A stretch of 6,269 nucleotides of DNA from Rhodospirillales bacterium (GCA_903644035.1 CAHJXG010000046.1:1-6269); one strand, 5' to 3'. Shown: positions 1 to 6,269, counted from the stretch's first letter. The notes: generated by a model not told the origin, from the letters alone. Program-made: numbers and translations.

Positions 1-46
1 CGAGACGCGCGAGATCCCCATCGCGGCCGTCCCGCCCGAGGCCTGA
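1..46 (+). CDS. 3' end of an unidentified gene (partial)
   Basis: Of the three forward frames at the left edge, only the frame starting at base 2 closes early. It gives a 14-residue tail ending in IPIAAVPPEA and a TGA stop at 44-46. The stop lies 9 bases before the stop codon of the minus-strand Nudix gene, a normal tail-to-tail arrangement. Nothing in so short a tail identifies a family. The Pro/Ala/Glu-rich end looks like an ordinary flexible C-terminus. It may also not be a gene, because a single stop in one open frame is weak evidence. Confidence 0.35.
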   Translation, partial: ETREIPIAAVPPEA

Positions 47-55
47 GCCAGGAGC

Positions 56-874
56 CTACCCGGACGGCGCGTCGAGCGCGGCCCGGAGGCGCCGCCCCTC
101 GTCCGTGTCGAGCAGCCCGGCCCGCAGGAACAGGTCGATCAGCACCAGGCTGACGTTGAACTTGAACGCATCGGATCGCCGGACCTCGTCCAGCGCCGCC
201 CGCAACGGCCAGAGTTCGAACGACTCGACCTCGCCATCCCGCGGGTGCGGCACGAAATCTTCCGGCAGCGTCAGGTCGTAGCAGTGCAGGCGGTCACGCC
301 GCAGCCCCTCGGCGTGATCCATGGCGTAGTCAAGCCGGGCGACCGGCATCGCCGCCGCGATCAGGGCGGGGGGGATCGCGGCTTCCTCGTCCGCCTCCTT
401 GACCAGGGTCTCCCATGACGAGAGGCCGGCCGGCACGCCGCCGCCCACGAGGTGGTCGAGCTTGCCGGGATCGAGCAGCTTGTGCGCCGCGCGTCGGGCG
501 ACCCAGACCCACAGCCCATCCGGCCGCCGCACCAGGCCGTTCAGGTGCACGCCCTCCGCCCGCACGCCCAGGATCGGCACCGCCCCGCGGTCGACCTGCG
601 CCAGCACGGGCCCGTCCGGCGTGGCGCGCACGTCGAACGCCTCGTCGCGGAAGCGGCATAGCCGCTGGTCGGCAAGCTGCCGGGCCAGGCTGTAGAGCCT
701 GTCGGCCGCGATGACGACCCCGTCCGGCTCGACGGCGGCGCCAAGCCCGGCCAGCGCCGCCGCCACGTCCGGCATCACCCATCCGACCTGTGCCGTCCCT
801 AGCCGCAGCGGCACCCGACGCCCCGGCAGCTCGGCGTTGCGGCAAGCGGCGACGTGGCGCATGAGGTCATCCAT
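56..874 (-). CDS. Nudix hydrolase, DUF4743 type
   Basis: This encodes a protein of 272 residues if started at the ATG at 872-874. The N-terminal half, including the ACRNAELPG and GTAQVGWV segments, resembles the DUF4743 domain found in front of a Nudix fold. The Nudix box is divergent and lies at about residues 145-167: GGVPAG, then E155, then K159-E160 and E163-E164 (KEADEE). The usual RE is KE and the late glycycine position is Ala, but the metal-binding glutamates remain. Eukaryotic relatives with this architecture, such as the Nudix part of fission yeast Tnr3 and yeast YJR142W, are reported to hydrolyse damaged forms of thiamine diphosphate. The same role here is inference from family resemblance. 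The frame stays open upstream to 946, but the extra 24 residues look non-native and family members begin about ten residues before the CRN motif. An ATG at 860-862 (MRHVAAC) is the other plausible start. The gene is divergent from the ABC exporter, so the two may share a regulatory region. No signal peptide or membrane segment is visible, so it is probably cytosolic. Confidence 0.88.
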   Translation of the reverse strand: MDDLMRHVAACRNAELPGRRVPLRLGTAQVGWVMPDVAAALAGLGAAVEPDGVVIAADRLYSLARQLADQRLCRFRDEAFDVRATPDGPVLAQVDRGAVPILGVRAEGVHLNGLVRRPDGLWVWVARRAAHKLLDPGKLDHLVGGGVPAGLSSWETLVKEADEEAAIPPALIAAAMPVARLDYAMDHAEGLRRDRLHCYDLTLPEDFVPHPRDGEVESFELWPLRAALDEVRRSDAFKFNVSLVLIDLFLRAGLLDTDEGRRLRAALDAPSG

Positions 875-955
875 TCCCGGGATATAAGCCACAGTCCCCG
901 GCCATCCCAGGCGTCCGGCCTTTCCAGCGCCGCAGACCGTCGCCACATACGGTTC
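875..955. promoter_or_regulatory. divergent intergenic region, Nudix / ABC exporter
   Basis: These 81 bases separate the two divergent start codons chosen here and must hold at least part of both promoters. On the minus strand a TTATAT sequence (plus-strand ATATAA, 882-887) is the only AT-rich hexamer that looks like a -10 box. It sits so close to the ATG at 874 that the Nudix transcript would be nearly leaderless. No good -35 accompanies it. No convincing plus-strand promoter or Shine-Dalgarno sequence was found before the ATG at 956. Only the gene arrangement is firm. Confidence 0.3.
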
Positions 956-2845
956 ATGCAGCCTGCCGACACCAACCCAATGCCCGGGTCTGACGCGTCA
1001 ACGCGGACCGGCTTCCAGACCGTGCGCTCGTTGCTGCCGTATCTGTGGCCCACGGGCGACACAGGCGCCCACGTGCGCGTGGTCGCGGCGGTCATCCTGC
1101 TGGTGCTGGCGAAGGTCGCGACGGTCTACATCCCGATCGTCTACAGCCAGGCCGTCGACGCGCTGTCCCCCAAGGGCCACCCGCTCACCATCCCGCTCGG
1201 CCTGATCATGGCCTATGCGCTGCTGCGCGTCGCCTCCGCGGGGTTTGCCGAGCTGCGCGACGCCGTGTTCGCCGCCGTGCAGCAGCGGACCGTGCGGAAG
1301 GTCGCGCTGCAGACCTTCAAGCATCTGCATCGCCTGTCGCTGCGCTTCCACATGGACCGCATGACCGGCGGGCTGTCCCGCTCCATCGAGCGCGGCACGG
1401 CGGGCGTCGAGAACGTGCTGCGCCTCGCGGTGTTCAACATCGTCCCAACCCTGCTTGAAGTCGTGCTGGTTGTCGGCATCCTCTGGCACCTGTTCGACTG
1501 GCGCTTCGCCAGCGTCACGCTGGTGACGGTGGTGCTCTACATCGGCTTCACCTTTGGCTTCACCAACTGGCGCGTCCGCTTCCGCCGGGCGATGAACGAC
1601 ACCGACAACGACGCGCAGAACAAGGCCATCGATAGCCTGCTGAACTTCGAGACGGTGAAGTACTTCGGCAACGAGGCGCACGAGGCCCGGCGTTTCGACG
1701 ACGCCCGCGCCCGCTACGAGAGCGCGGCCGTCAAGAGTCAGGTCACGCTCAACATGCTGAACCTGGGCCAGGCGCTGATCATCGCGGTGGGCCTCGGCTG
1801 GGTCATGCTGATGGCGGCGGACGGCGTGCAGGCCGGAACCATGACGGTCGGCCAGTTCGTGCTGGTGAACACCTATCTGATGCAGCTCTACCAGCCGCTC
1901 AACTTCCTGGGCTTCGTGTATCGGGAGATCAAGCAGGGCCTGGTCGACATGGAGCAGATGTTCCGCCTGCTCGCCGTGGGGCAGGAGGTCGCGGACCGGC
2001 CCGGCGCCACTGTGCTCGCCGCAACGCATGCCGCGGGCGGCGGCCGGCCCGGCACGGTCGCGTTCCGCGACGTGCATTTCGGCTACAACCCCAACCGGGA
2101 AATCCTGCGCGGCGTGAGCTTCTCGGCCGACGCCGGGGCGAAGCTCGCCATCGTGGGGCCGACCGGCGCGGGCAAGTCCACCATCAGCCGCCTGCTGTTC
2201 CGCTTCTACGACGTGACGGAGGGTGCCGTGGAGATCGACGGCATCGACGTGCGCGACATGACGCAGGCGAGCCTGCGTGCCGCCATCGGCGTGGTGCCGC
2301 AGGACACCGTGCTGTTCAACGACACCATCGGCTACAACATCGCCTATGGCCGCCCCGGCGCGTCCCAGGCGGAGGTCGAGCAGGCCGCCCGGCTGGCCCA
2401 GGTGCACGACTTCGTGCTGCGCCTGCCGGACGGCTACGGCACCCGCGTCGGCGAGCGCGGGCTGAAGCTGTCGGGTGGGGAGAAGCAGCGGGTCGCCATC
2501 GCCCGCACCATCCTGAAGAACCCGCGCATCCTGATCCTCGACGAGGCGACCAGCGCGCTCGACACCAGGACGGAGCGTGAGATCGAGACGGCGCTGCGCA
2601 CCGTGTCGGCGCACCGCACCACGCTGGTGATCGCGCACCGGTTGTCCACCGTGACCGACGCCGACGAGATCCTGGTGATGAACGAGGGCATGGTGGCCGA
2701 GCGGGGCACCCATGCGAGCCTGCTCGCCGCGGGCGGACTGTATGCCCGCATGTGGGCGCTGCAGGTCGAGCAGGGCGACGTGCCGGAGCTGGAGACGCAA
2801 CCGAAGCCGAAAGCGGCGCTGCCCGAGACGGTCGCCGCGCAGTAG
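956..2845 (+). CDS. Atm1-family ABC exporter (fused permease and ATPase)
   Basis: This 629-residue half-transporter acts as a homodimer in the inner membrane. About six hydrophobic segments lie near residues 41-64, 78-97, 161-179, 184-203, 268-288 and 297-320. The ATPase domain follows: Walker A GPTGAGKST at 401-409, Q-loop Gln449, signature LSGGEKQ at 505-511, Walker B ending Asp529-Glu530, and H-loop His561, so it looks fully active. The LLNFETVKYFGNE segment near 228-240 is a hallmark of the Atm1/ABCB7/HMT1 group. That group exports glutathione-linked compounds and is tied to Fe-S cluster assembly in mitochondria and to heavy-metal tolerance in bacteria. Residues matching the glutathione pocket of Novosphingobium Atm1 are present (Tyr195, Arg206, Arg210, Asn269, Gln272). 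The frame is open from a GTG at 854, but that start would overlap the Nudix coding region. ATG 956 is preferred and ATG 980 is possible; neither has a clear Shine-Dalgarno sequence. The 91-residue gene follows after 43 bases with no terminator between. The substrate is inferred from family. Confidence 0.95.
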   Translation: MQPADTNPMPGSDASTRTGFQTVRSLLPYLWPTGDTGAHVRVVAAVILLVLAKVATVYIPIVYSQAVDALSPKGHPLTIPLGLIMAYALLRVASAGFAELRDAVFAAVQQRTVRKVALQTFKHLHRLSLRFHMDRMTGGLSRSIERGTAGVENVLRLAVFNIVPTLLEVVLVVGILWHLFDWRFASVTLVTVVLYIGFTFGFTNWRVRFRRAMNDTDNDAQNKAIDSLLNFETVKYFGNEAHEARRFDDARARYESAAVKSQVTLNMLNLGQALIIAVGLGWVMLMAADGVQAGTMTVGQFVLVNTYLMQLYQPLNFLGFVYREIKQGLVDMEQMFRLLAVGQEVADRPGATVLAATHAAGGGRPGTVAFRDVHFGYNPNREILRGVSFSADAGAKLAIVGPTGAGKSTISRLLFRFYDVTEGAVEIDGIDVRDMTQASLRAAIGVVPQDTVLFNDTIGYNIAYGRPGASQAEVEQAARLAQVHDFVLRLPDGYGTRVGERGLKLSGGEKQRVAIARTILKNPRILILDEATSALDTRTEREIETALRTVSAHRTTLVIAHRLSTVTDADEILVMNEGMVAERGTHASLLAAGGLYARMWALQVEQGDVPELETQPKPKAALPETVAAQ

Positions 2846-2876
2846 CCGTGGGCCAGCCCCCGCCACCCATCCAAAC

Positions 2877-2881
2877 AGGAG
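2877..2881 (+). promoter_or_regulatory. ribosome binding site of the 91-residue ORF
   Basis: AGGAG lies 7 bases before the ATG at 2889. It is a near-ideal Shine-Dalgarno sequence, fixes the start of this small gene, and is the main reason for believing the gene is real. The same frame is open further upstream inside the ABC gene, but that extension is only an Arg-rich shadow translation. Confidence 0.8.
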
Positions 2882-2888
2882 CGATACA

Positions 2889-3164
2889 ATGCCGCATGAT
2901 GGCGATCACGCCTCACCCGAGACTCCGGCCGACCTGAGCCATGCCGGCGCCATCGTCGACAAGGCCATCGAGTACATGACCGGGCAGAACCTCAGCCCGC
3001 TTTCGGTCGCGTCGGCGTTGCTGGGCGGCTCGCTCGGCCTGCTGGCACGCACCATGAGCGACGAGGCCATCGTGCAGGTGCTGCAGAACGCCATGTCCAG
3101 CGTGCGGTCCGGCGAGCTGCGGGCGGAGTATGGCCCGCATCAGGGCACGTCGGGTCATGCCTAG
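2889..3164 (+). CDS. small protein of unknown function (91 residues)
   Basis: I do not recognise this family. The protein starts with a polar, His/Asp/Pro-containing stretch (about 1-18). A likely helix follows (about 19-31, AGAIVDKAIEYM), then a Ser/Leu/Gly/Ala segment (about 36-53, ending ALLGGSLGLLA). That segment could be a buried helix or a weak membrane helix. A second amphipathic helix (about 57-75, DEAIVQVLQNAMSSV) leads into a charged, Gly/His-rich tail. The composition is that of a folded small helical protein and unlike a frame shadow, which in this DNA would be rich in Arg, Ala and Pro. It begins 43 bases after the ABC exporter stop, has a strong ribosome binding site, and has no terminator before it, so it is probably co-transcribed with the exporter. 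The rpmB promoter starts just after it. No Cys is present, which argues against a metal-binding or redox role. Its function is unknown. Confidence 0.72.
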   Translation: MPHDGDHASPETPADLSHAGAIVDKAIEYMTGQNLSPLSVASALLGGSLGLLARTMSDEAIVQVLQNAMSSVRSGELRAEYGPHQGTSGHA

Positions 3165-3174
3165 ACCCGGCGGG

Positions 3175-3203
3175 TTGACGTGGCGGCTCCGTGCCGGCAT
3201 AAG
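3175..3203 (+). promoter_or_regulatory. rpmB promoter, -35 and -10 boxes
   Basis: TTGACG (3175-3180) is followed by a spacer of exactly 17 bases and CATAAG (3198-3203). This fits a housekeeping sigma promoter of alphaproteobacteria, where TTGAC is the strongly conserved part. Transcription would begin near 3209-3213, about 50 bases before the rpmB ATG. The promoter starts 11 bases after the stop codon of the 91-residue gene, so rpmB can be transcribed apart from the ABC operon. No start-site data exist here, so this is a sequence match only. Confidence 0.7.
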
Positions 3204-3213
3204 CCGCGTTTCA

Positions 3214-3239
3214 GCCGCCGGGGCGTTGCCCCGTGCGGC
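3214..3239 (+). other. strong hairpin in the rpmB 5' leader
   Basis: GCCGC-CGGGGC (3214-3224) pairs with GCCCCG-T-GCGGC (3228-3239). This makes an 11-pair, almost all G-C stem with one bulged T at 3234 and a GTT loop (3225-3227). It would begin within a few bases of the predicted transcript start and end 10 bases before the Shine-Dalgarno sequence. It lacks a following T-tract (only TTT at 3242-3244, after a further G and C), so it is not a good terminator for the upstream gene. It may protect the 5' end of the transcript or take part in translation control of L28. The pairing is seen directly; the function is not known. Confidence 0.55.
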
Positions 3240-3249
3240 GCTTTGATCT

Positions 3250-3254
3250 GAGGA
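3250..3254 (+). promoter_or_regulatory. ribosome binding site of rpmB
   Basis: GAGGA lies 6 bases before the ATG at 3261. It confirms the L28 start and is left unpaired by the leader hairpin that ends at 3239. Confidence 0.8.
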
Positions 3255-3260
3255 TTTCCG

Positions 3261-3569
3261 ATGTCTCGTCGCTGCCAGTTCACGGGCAAGGGTGTGCAGT
3301 CTGGCAACAACGTCAGCCACGCGAACAACAAGTCCCGCCGCCGCTTCCTGCCCAACATGCAGCACACGTCGCTGCTGTCGGATATCCTGGGCACCACCAT
3401 CCGCGTGCGCCTGACGACCCATGCCATCCGCACCATCGAGCATAATGGCGGCCTCGACGCCTTCCTGCTCGGCACGCCGAACCGCAACTTGCCGGAGGAG
3501 GCGCAGGTGCTGAAGCGACGTATCGTCCGGTCGCAGGCCAAGCGCGCCGCGGCCCAGCCGGCGGCCTGA
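3261..3569 (+). CDS. rpmB: 50S ribosomal protein L28
   Basis: This encodes the full-length bacterial L28, a component of the large ribosomal subunit, at 102 residues, the usual size for alphaproteobacteria, which carry a longer C-terminus than the roughly 78-residue enterobacterial protein. The start [11 protein letters not shown], followed by [17 protein letters not shown] and then [17 protein letters not shown], is diagnostic of the family. The C-terminus is basic and Ala-rich ([15 protein letters not shown]), as expected for rRNA contact. There is one Cys at position 5 and no CxxC pair, so this is not a zinc-binding form. The gene has its own promoter, leader hairpin, ribosome binding site and intrinsic terminator, so it appears to be a single-gene unit. 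rpmG (L33), its partner in enterobacteria, is not next to it here. Confidence 0.98.
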   Translation: MSRRCQFTGKGVQSGNNVSHANNKSRRRFLPNMQHTSLLSDILGTTIRVRLTTHAIRTIEHNGGLDAFLLGTPNRNLPEEAQVLKRRIVRSQAKRAAAQPAA

Positions 3570-3586
3570 TCGGGCCATGACGTCAG

Positions 3587-3611
3587 AAGCCCGCTTCGGC
3601 GGGCTTTTTTT
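3587..3611 (+). terminator. intrinsic terminator of rpmB
   Basis: AAGCCCGC (3587-3594), a TTCG tetraloop (3595-3598) and GCGGGCTT (3599-3606) form a perfect 8-pair stem followed by a run of seven T (3605-3611). A C(UUCG)G loop is unusually stable, so termination should be efficient. It lies 17 bases after the rpmB stop. On the other strand the hairpin is not followed by a T-run, so it works in the rpmB direction only. The T-run ends at the base before the first ATG of the next gene. Confidence 0.93.
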
Positions 3612-4562
3612 ATGCCGTGCCCGCCGGCCGACCCGGCCATGGTGAGGCTGGCATTCAAGCAGTTGAGGCAGCGCGGCCAGGTCGCCCGCCAGCGCCGGGC
3701 CGCGGCGCCTTCGTTCACCGTGCGGCTGCCGGATGGCCGGGTGATCGCCGCCGAGGAATATGGCGATCCCGCCGGGCCCGTCGTGCTCTATTTCCACGGC
3801 TGGCCGGCTTCGCGGCTGGAGGCCGGGTTGATTGCCAACCTGCCGGTCCGCCTGCTGGCGCTGGACCGGCCCGGCTACGGACGCTCCTCGCCGCAGCCGG
3901 GCCGGACCTTGCTGGATTGGCCGCGGGATGTGTCGGACGTCGCGGACCGGCTCGGCCTGGGGCGGTTCCACGTCGTGGGTCTGTCGGGTGGGGCGCCCTA
4001 CGCGGCGGCCTGTGCTTACGCGTTGCCGCACCGGGTGCGGGGCGCTGCGCTGGTCTGCCCGGTGCCGCCGGCGCATGGCGTCCATCCCCGCGCGCCCGGC
4101 GTCGGTCACCTGTATCGCCTTGGGCGTCACCCGGTGCTGGCGCATCGCCTGTTCAGCATCGTGCGGCCGTTGCTGCGGCAGCGGATCATCACCCCGCGCA
4201 CCTTGGTGGGCGGGTCGCTGCCTGCTGCCGACCGCGACTGCCTCGACAGCCGGACCCTGGCTGGCCTTGCCCGGGCCTGGCGCGAGGGCATCGGGCGGAG
4301 CGTGCAGGGCGCCTTGTCCGACGCCCGGATCTACGCGCGCGATTGGCAGATCCCGCTCGGCGACGTCACCATGCCTGTCGATTTATGGTACGGCGGCGAG
4401 GACTCGCTCATCCCATTGCACGCCCTGGCGCCGTTTGAGGCGATGCCCGGCCTGCGGGTGCACATCCTGCCGAACGAGGGCCATTACTCCCTGCCGATCC
4501 GTCACGCGGCCGATATCCTGCGTCACCTGACAGAGGCGCAGGGCGCCATGCAAAGGGTCTAG
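3612..4562 (+). CDS. alpha/beta hydrolase
   Basis: This 316-residue protein has the full alpha/beta-hydrolase layout. The oxyanion-hole segment is [10 protein letters not shown] (HGWP at 62-65), and DRPGYGRS lies at 85-92. The nucleophile elbow is GLSGG with Ser125. The acid is in YGGEDSLIP (Asp264) and the catalytic His is in NEGHYSLP (His291). Spacing and order suit an esterase or related hydrolase, and the substrate cannot be read from the sequence. The cap region (about 150-250) is Arg/Leu/Pro-rich and lacks recognisable motifs. No signal peptide is visible; the N-terminal 35 residues are Arg-rich and may be cytosolic or partly spurious. The start is uncertain: ATG 3612 touches the rpmB terminator T-run, ATG 3639 (MVRLAFKQL) is the alternative, and neither has a Shine-Dalgarno sequence. 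The gene is probably expressed by terminator read-through or an unrecognised promoter. Its stop overlaps the cobT stop on the other strand. Proximity to cobT does not show a role in cobalamin metabolism. Confidence 0.9.
   Translation: MPCPPADPAMVRLAFKQLRQRGQVARQRRAAAPSFTVRLPDGRVIAAEEYGDPAGPVVLYFHGWPASRLEAGLIANLPVRLLALDRPGYGRSSPQPGRTLLDWPRDVSDVADRLGLGRFHVVGLSGGAPYAAACAYALPHRVRGAALVCPVPPAHGVHPRAPGVGHLYRLGRHPVLAHRLFSIVRPLLRQRIITPRTLVGGSLPAADRDCLDSRTLAGLARAWREGIGRSVQGALSDARIYARDWQIPLGDVTMPVDLWYGGEDSLIPLHALAPFEAMPGLRVHILPNEGHYSLPIRHAADILRHLTEAQGAMQRV
4559..4562. other. CTAG overlap shared by two convergent stop codons
   Basis: The palindrome CTAG carries the TAG stop of the hydrolase on the plus strand (4560-4562) and the TAG stop of cobT on the minus strand (4559-4561). 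There is no intergenic space and no terminator hairpin between the two genes, so each transcript must run into the other, giving antisense 3' ends. Confidence 0.9.
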
Positions 4563-6269
4563 GCGACCAGCGGCGCCCGCTCGGCCATCGCGCGTCCCCA
4601 GGAGCGCGTTGCGTCCTCGTCGAACAGCTCGGCCAGCTTCTTCATGACGGTGCCGCCCAGCTCCTCCGCATCGACGATGGTGACGGCCCGGCGATAGTAC
4701 CGCGTCACATCATGCCCGATGCCGATGGCGATCAGCTCGATGGCGTTCCGGCCCTCGATCTCCCGGATCACCTCGCGCAGGTGCTTCTCCAGGTAGTTGC
4801 CGGGGTTGACCGACAGGGTGCTGTCATCCACCGGAGCGCCGTCGCTGATGACCATCAGGATGCGCCGATGCTCCGGCCGCGACATCAGCCGGCGATAGGC
4901 CCAGAGCAGCGCCTCGCCGTCGATGTTCTCCTTCAGCAGGCCTTCCCGCAGCATGAGGCCCAGGTTCTTGCGCGCCCGGCGCCAGGGCGCGTCGGCGGAC
5001 TTGTAGATGATGTGGCGCAGGTCGTTGAGACGCCCGGGGTTGCGCGGCTTGCCCTCCGCCACCCAGCGTTCGCGGCTGTGTCCGCCCTTCCAGGCGCGGG
5101 TGGTGAAGCCCAGCACCTCGACCTTGACCGCGCAGCGCTCCAGGGTGCGGGCCAAGATGTCCCCGCACATGGCCGCGACCGTGATCGGCCGGCCGCGCAT
5201 GCTGCCGGAGTTGTCGATCAGCAGGGTCACGACGGTGTCGCGGAAGTCCGTCTCCCGTTCCCGCTTGTAAGACAGCGACAGCATGGGATTCACCACCACG
5301 CGGGCCAGGCGCCCGGCGTCCAACATGCCCTCGTCCAGGTCGAACTCCCAGGCCCGGGTCTGCTGCGCGAGCAGCCGGCGCTGGAGGCGGTTGGCGAGCT
5401 TGCTGACCACGCCCTGCAGGTGCTGCAGCTGCTGGTCGAGCTGCTGGCGCAGCCGAGCCAGCTCCTCGGGGTCGCAGAGGTCCTCCGCGTCCGTCTCCTC
5501 GTCGTTGGTGCGGGAAAAGGCGCGGTAGGCCATGTGGTCGTCGGGCACGGGCTTCTCGCGCCGGGTCTGCGGGCCGCCGGGCCGGTCATCGCCCTCGGCG
5601 GCGGCCGCGTCCTCCTCGGCGGCGTCCTCGCCCTCCTCCTCCGAGGTGTCGCCCTGCATCTGTTCGGGCTGCGCGCCCAGCGAGCTGTCGGTGTCGGCCT
5701 GGGTGTCGCCTTCGGTCTGCTCCGCGTTGTCCTGCGACCCCGCCTGCTCGCCGCCGTCCTCGCCCTCGTCGGTCTGGTCGTCGGGTTCCGCCTCGACCTC
5801 GGCCTCCGCCAGGTTCAGCGCGGCGAGCAGCTTGCGTGCCGCCCGGGTGAACCGCGTCTGGTCGTTCTGCGCGGAGGCCATCTCGGCCAGCGCGCCCTCG
5901 GCATCGTCGCCCAGGGTGCCGCGCCAGCTTTCCAGGATGCGGGCCGCGGCGGGCGGCACCGGCTCCCCCGACATGCGCTCGCGCGCCAGGAGCGACAGCG
6001 CCGCCGGCAGCGGCAGCTGGTCCTTCCGCGTCATGCGGTCGTAACCCTCGGCCTCGCACTCGTCGCAGAGCCGGGCACGGATGTTGGCGGCGACGCCCGA
6101 CATGTGCGCGGTGCCGACCACCTCGACCCGCGCCTGCTCCAGCGCGTCGTACACGTCCTTCGCGTCGCGCTGGCCGGGGCTGCGGGCGGCGTGCACGGCG
6201 TCGTCATGGTGGCGCAGGCGCAGCGCAACGCTGTCGGCGGCGCCGCGCAGCTTGGCCATCTCCGTTGCC
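4559..6269 (-). CDS. cobT: aerobic cobaltochelatase subunit CobT (5' end missing)
   Basis: CobT with CobS forms the AAA+/von Willebrand-factor-A complex that works with CobN to insert cobalt into hydrogenobyrinate a,c-diamide in aerobic cobalamin synthesis, using ATP. The frame is open to the right edge; an internal Met at 6257-6259 is not the true start, because the conserved sequence [14 protein letters not shown] just after it normally lies some tens of residues into the family. Counting from that Met, 566 residues remain. The N-terminal helical domain spans about 1-150. A highly acidic Glu/Asp/Gln linker (about 152-227) follows, then a Gln/Leu-rich coiled-coil-like segment (about 264-300, [15 protein letters not shown]), then the VWA domain (about 340-530). 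That domain has a metal-ion-dependent adhesion motif DNSGS at 349-353 and SDG with Asp473. The family end ([16 protein letters not shown]) is intact. CobS is expected upstream beyond the window, by common gene order. If hydrogenobyrinate genes are absent in the genome, a CobT-like role in another chelation should be considered. Confidence 0.95.
   Translation of the reverse strand, partial: ATEMAKLRGAADSVALRLRHHDDAVHAARSPGQRDAKDVYDALEQARVEVVGTAHMSGVAANIRARLCDECEAEGYDRMTRKDQLPLPAALSLLARERMSGEPVPPAAARILESWRGTLGDDAEGALAEMASAQNDQTRFTRAARKLLAALNLAEAEVEAEPDDQTDEGEDGGEQAGSQDNAEQTEGDTQADTDSSLGAQPEQMQGDTSEEEGEDAAEEDAAAAEGDDRPGGPQTRREKPVPDDHMAYRAFSRTNDEETDAEDLCDPEELARLRQQLDQQLQHLQGVVSKLANRLQRRLLAQQTRAWEFDLDEGMLDAGRLARVVVNPMLSLSYKRERETDFRDTVVTLLIDNSGSMRGRPITVAAMCGDILARTLERCAVKVEVLGFTTRAWKGGHSRERWVAEGKPRNPGRLNDLRHIIYKSADAPWRRARKNLGLMLREGLLKENIDGEALLWAYRRLMSRPEHRRILMVISDGAPVDDSTLSVNPGNYLEKHLREVIREIEGRNAIELIAIGIGHDVTRYYRRAVTIVDAEELGGTVMKKLAELFDEDATRSWGRAMAERAPLVA

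Noticed and set aside
854..955. N-terminal extension of the ABC exporter from a GTG at 854
   Set aside because: It overlaps the Nudix 5' end, has no ribosome binding site and adds 34 residues unlike the family N-terminus.
998..2866. Minus-strand open frame of 622 codons opposite the ABC exporter
   Set aside because: It is rich in His, Arg, Gln and Val with no domain, and mirrors a well-supported gene. Long antisense frames are common in GC-rich codon usage.
3165..3175. Short ACCC-GGC-GGGT hairpin after the 91-residue ORF as a terminator
   Set aside because: The stem has only four pairs, no T-run follows, and it overlaps the -35 box of the rpmB promoter.
3214..3244. Leader hairpin read as an intrinsic terminator for the upstream operon
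   Set aside because: Only TTT follows, separated from the stem by G and C, unlike the clear terminator at 3587-3611.
2913..4145. Minus-strand open frame of 410 codons spanning the 91-residue ORF, rpmB and part of the hydrolase
   Set aside because: It runs antisense through rpmB, its promoter and its terminator, and has Arg/His-rich shadow composition with no recognisable motif.
3617..4438. Plus-strand frame of 273 codons inside the hydrolase gene
   Set aside because: It is an Arg/Ala/Gly/Pro-rich out-of-frame reading, while the frame from 3612 holds all catalytic motifs of an alpha/beta hydrolase.
5532..6044. Plus-strand Ser-rich frame of 170 codons opposite cobT
   Set aside because: The Ser/Ala/Pro repetition is the antisense reading of the acidic Glu/Asp codons of the CobT linker.
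6065..6080. CxxC pair in CobT (LCDECEAEG, residues 65 and 68 counted from the Met at 6259) as a metal site
   Set aside because: It is a single pair with no second pair nearby, in a region that is variable in CobT as far as I can recall.

Overview
This is a GC-rich chromosomal stretch from an alphaproteobacterium. The best guess is Rhodospirillales, perhaps Acetobacteraceae. That rests on strong GC bias at third codon positions, an alphaproteobacterial type L28, an Atm1-type exporter closely resembling alphaproteobacterial members, and an aerobic-type CobT lying near rpmB. The assignment to a family is inference, since no rRNA or tRNA is present.

Layout from left to right. (1) The last few codons of an unidentified plus-strand gene (1-46). 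(2) A minus-strand Nudix hydrolase of the DUF4743 type (56-874), tail-to-tail with gene 1. (3) A short divergent gap (875-955). (4) A plus-strand Atm1-family half-size ABC exporter (956-2845). (5) A 91-residue protein of unknown function (2889-3164) with a good ribosome binding site, probably in the same operon. (6) A clear promoter (3175-3203), a strong leader hairpin (3214-3239), rpmB for ribosomal protein L28 (3261-3569) and a textbook intrinsic terminator (3587-3611). (7) An alpha/beta hydrolase (3612-4562) whose first ATG directly follows the terminator T-tract. (8) Minus-strand cobT (4559 to the right edge, 5' end missing), which shares a CTAG stop-codon overlap with the hydrolase.

These look like ordinary housekeeping and metabolic genes, not a mobile or defence island: metabolite repair (Nudix), glutathione-linked export related to Fe-S or metal homeostasis (Atm1), translation (L28), and cobalt insertion in aerobic cobalamin synthesis (CobT). 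I see no transposase, phage gene, CRISPR array, RNA gene or direct-repeat structure, and no gene-free stretch longer than 300 bases. The longest gap is the 96 bases between the 91-residue ORF and rpmB, and it is filled by the promoter and hairpin. I did not find a convincing new system. The points most worth a second look are the rpmB leader hairpin, the small unknown protein, and the start and promoter of the hydrolase.
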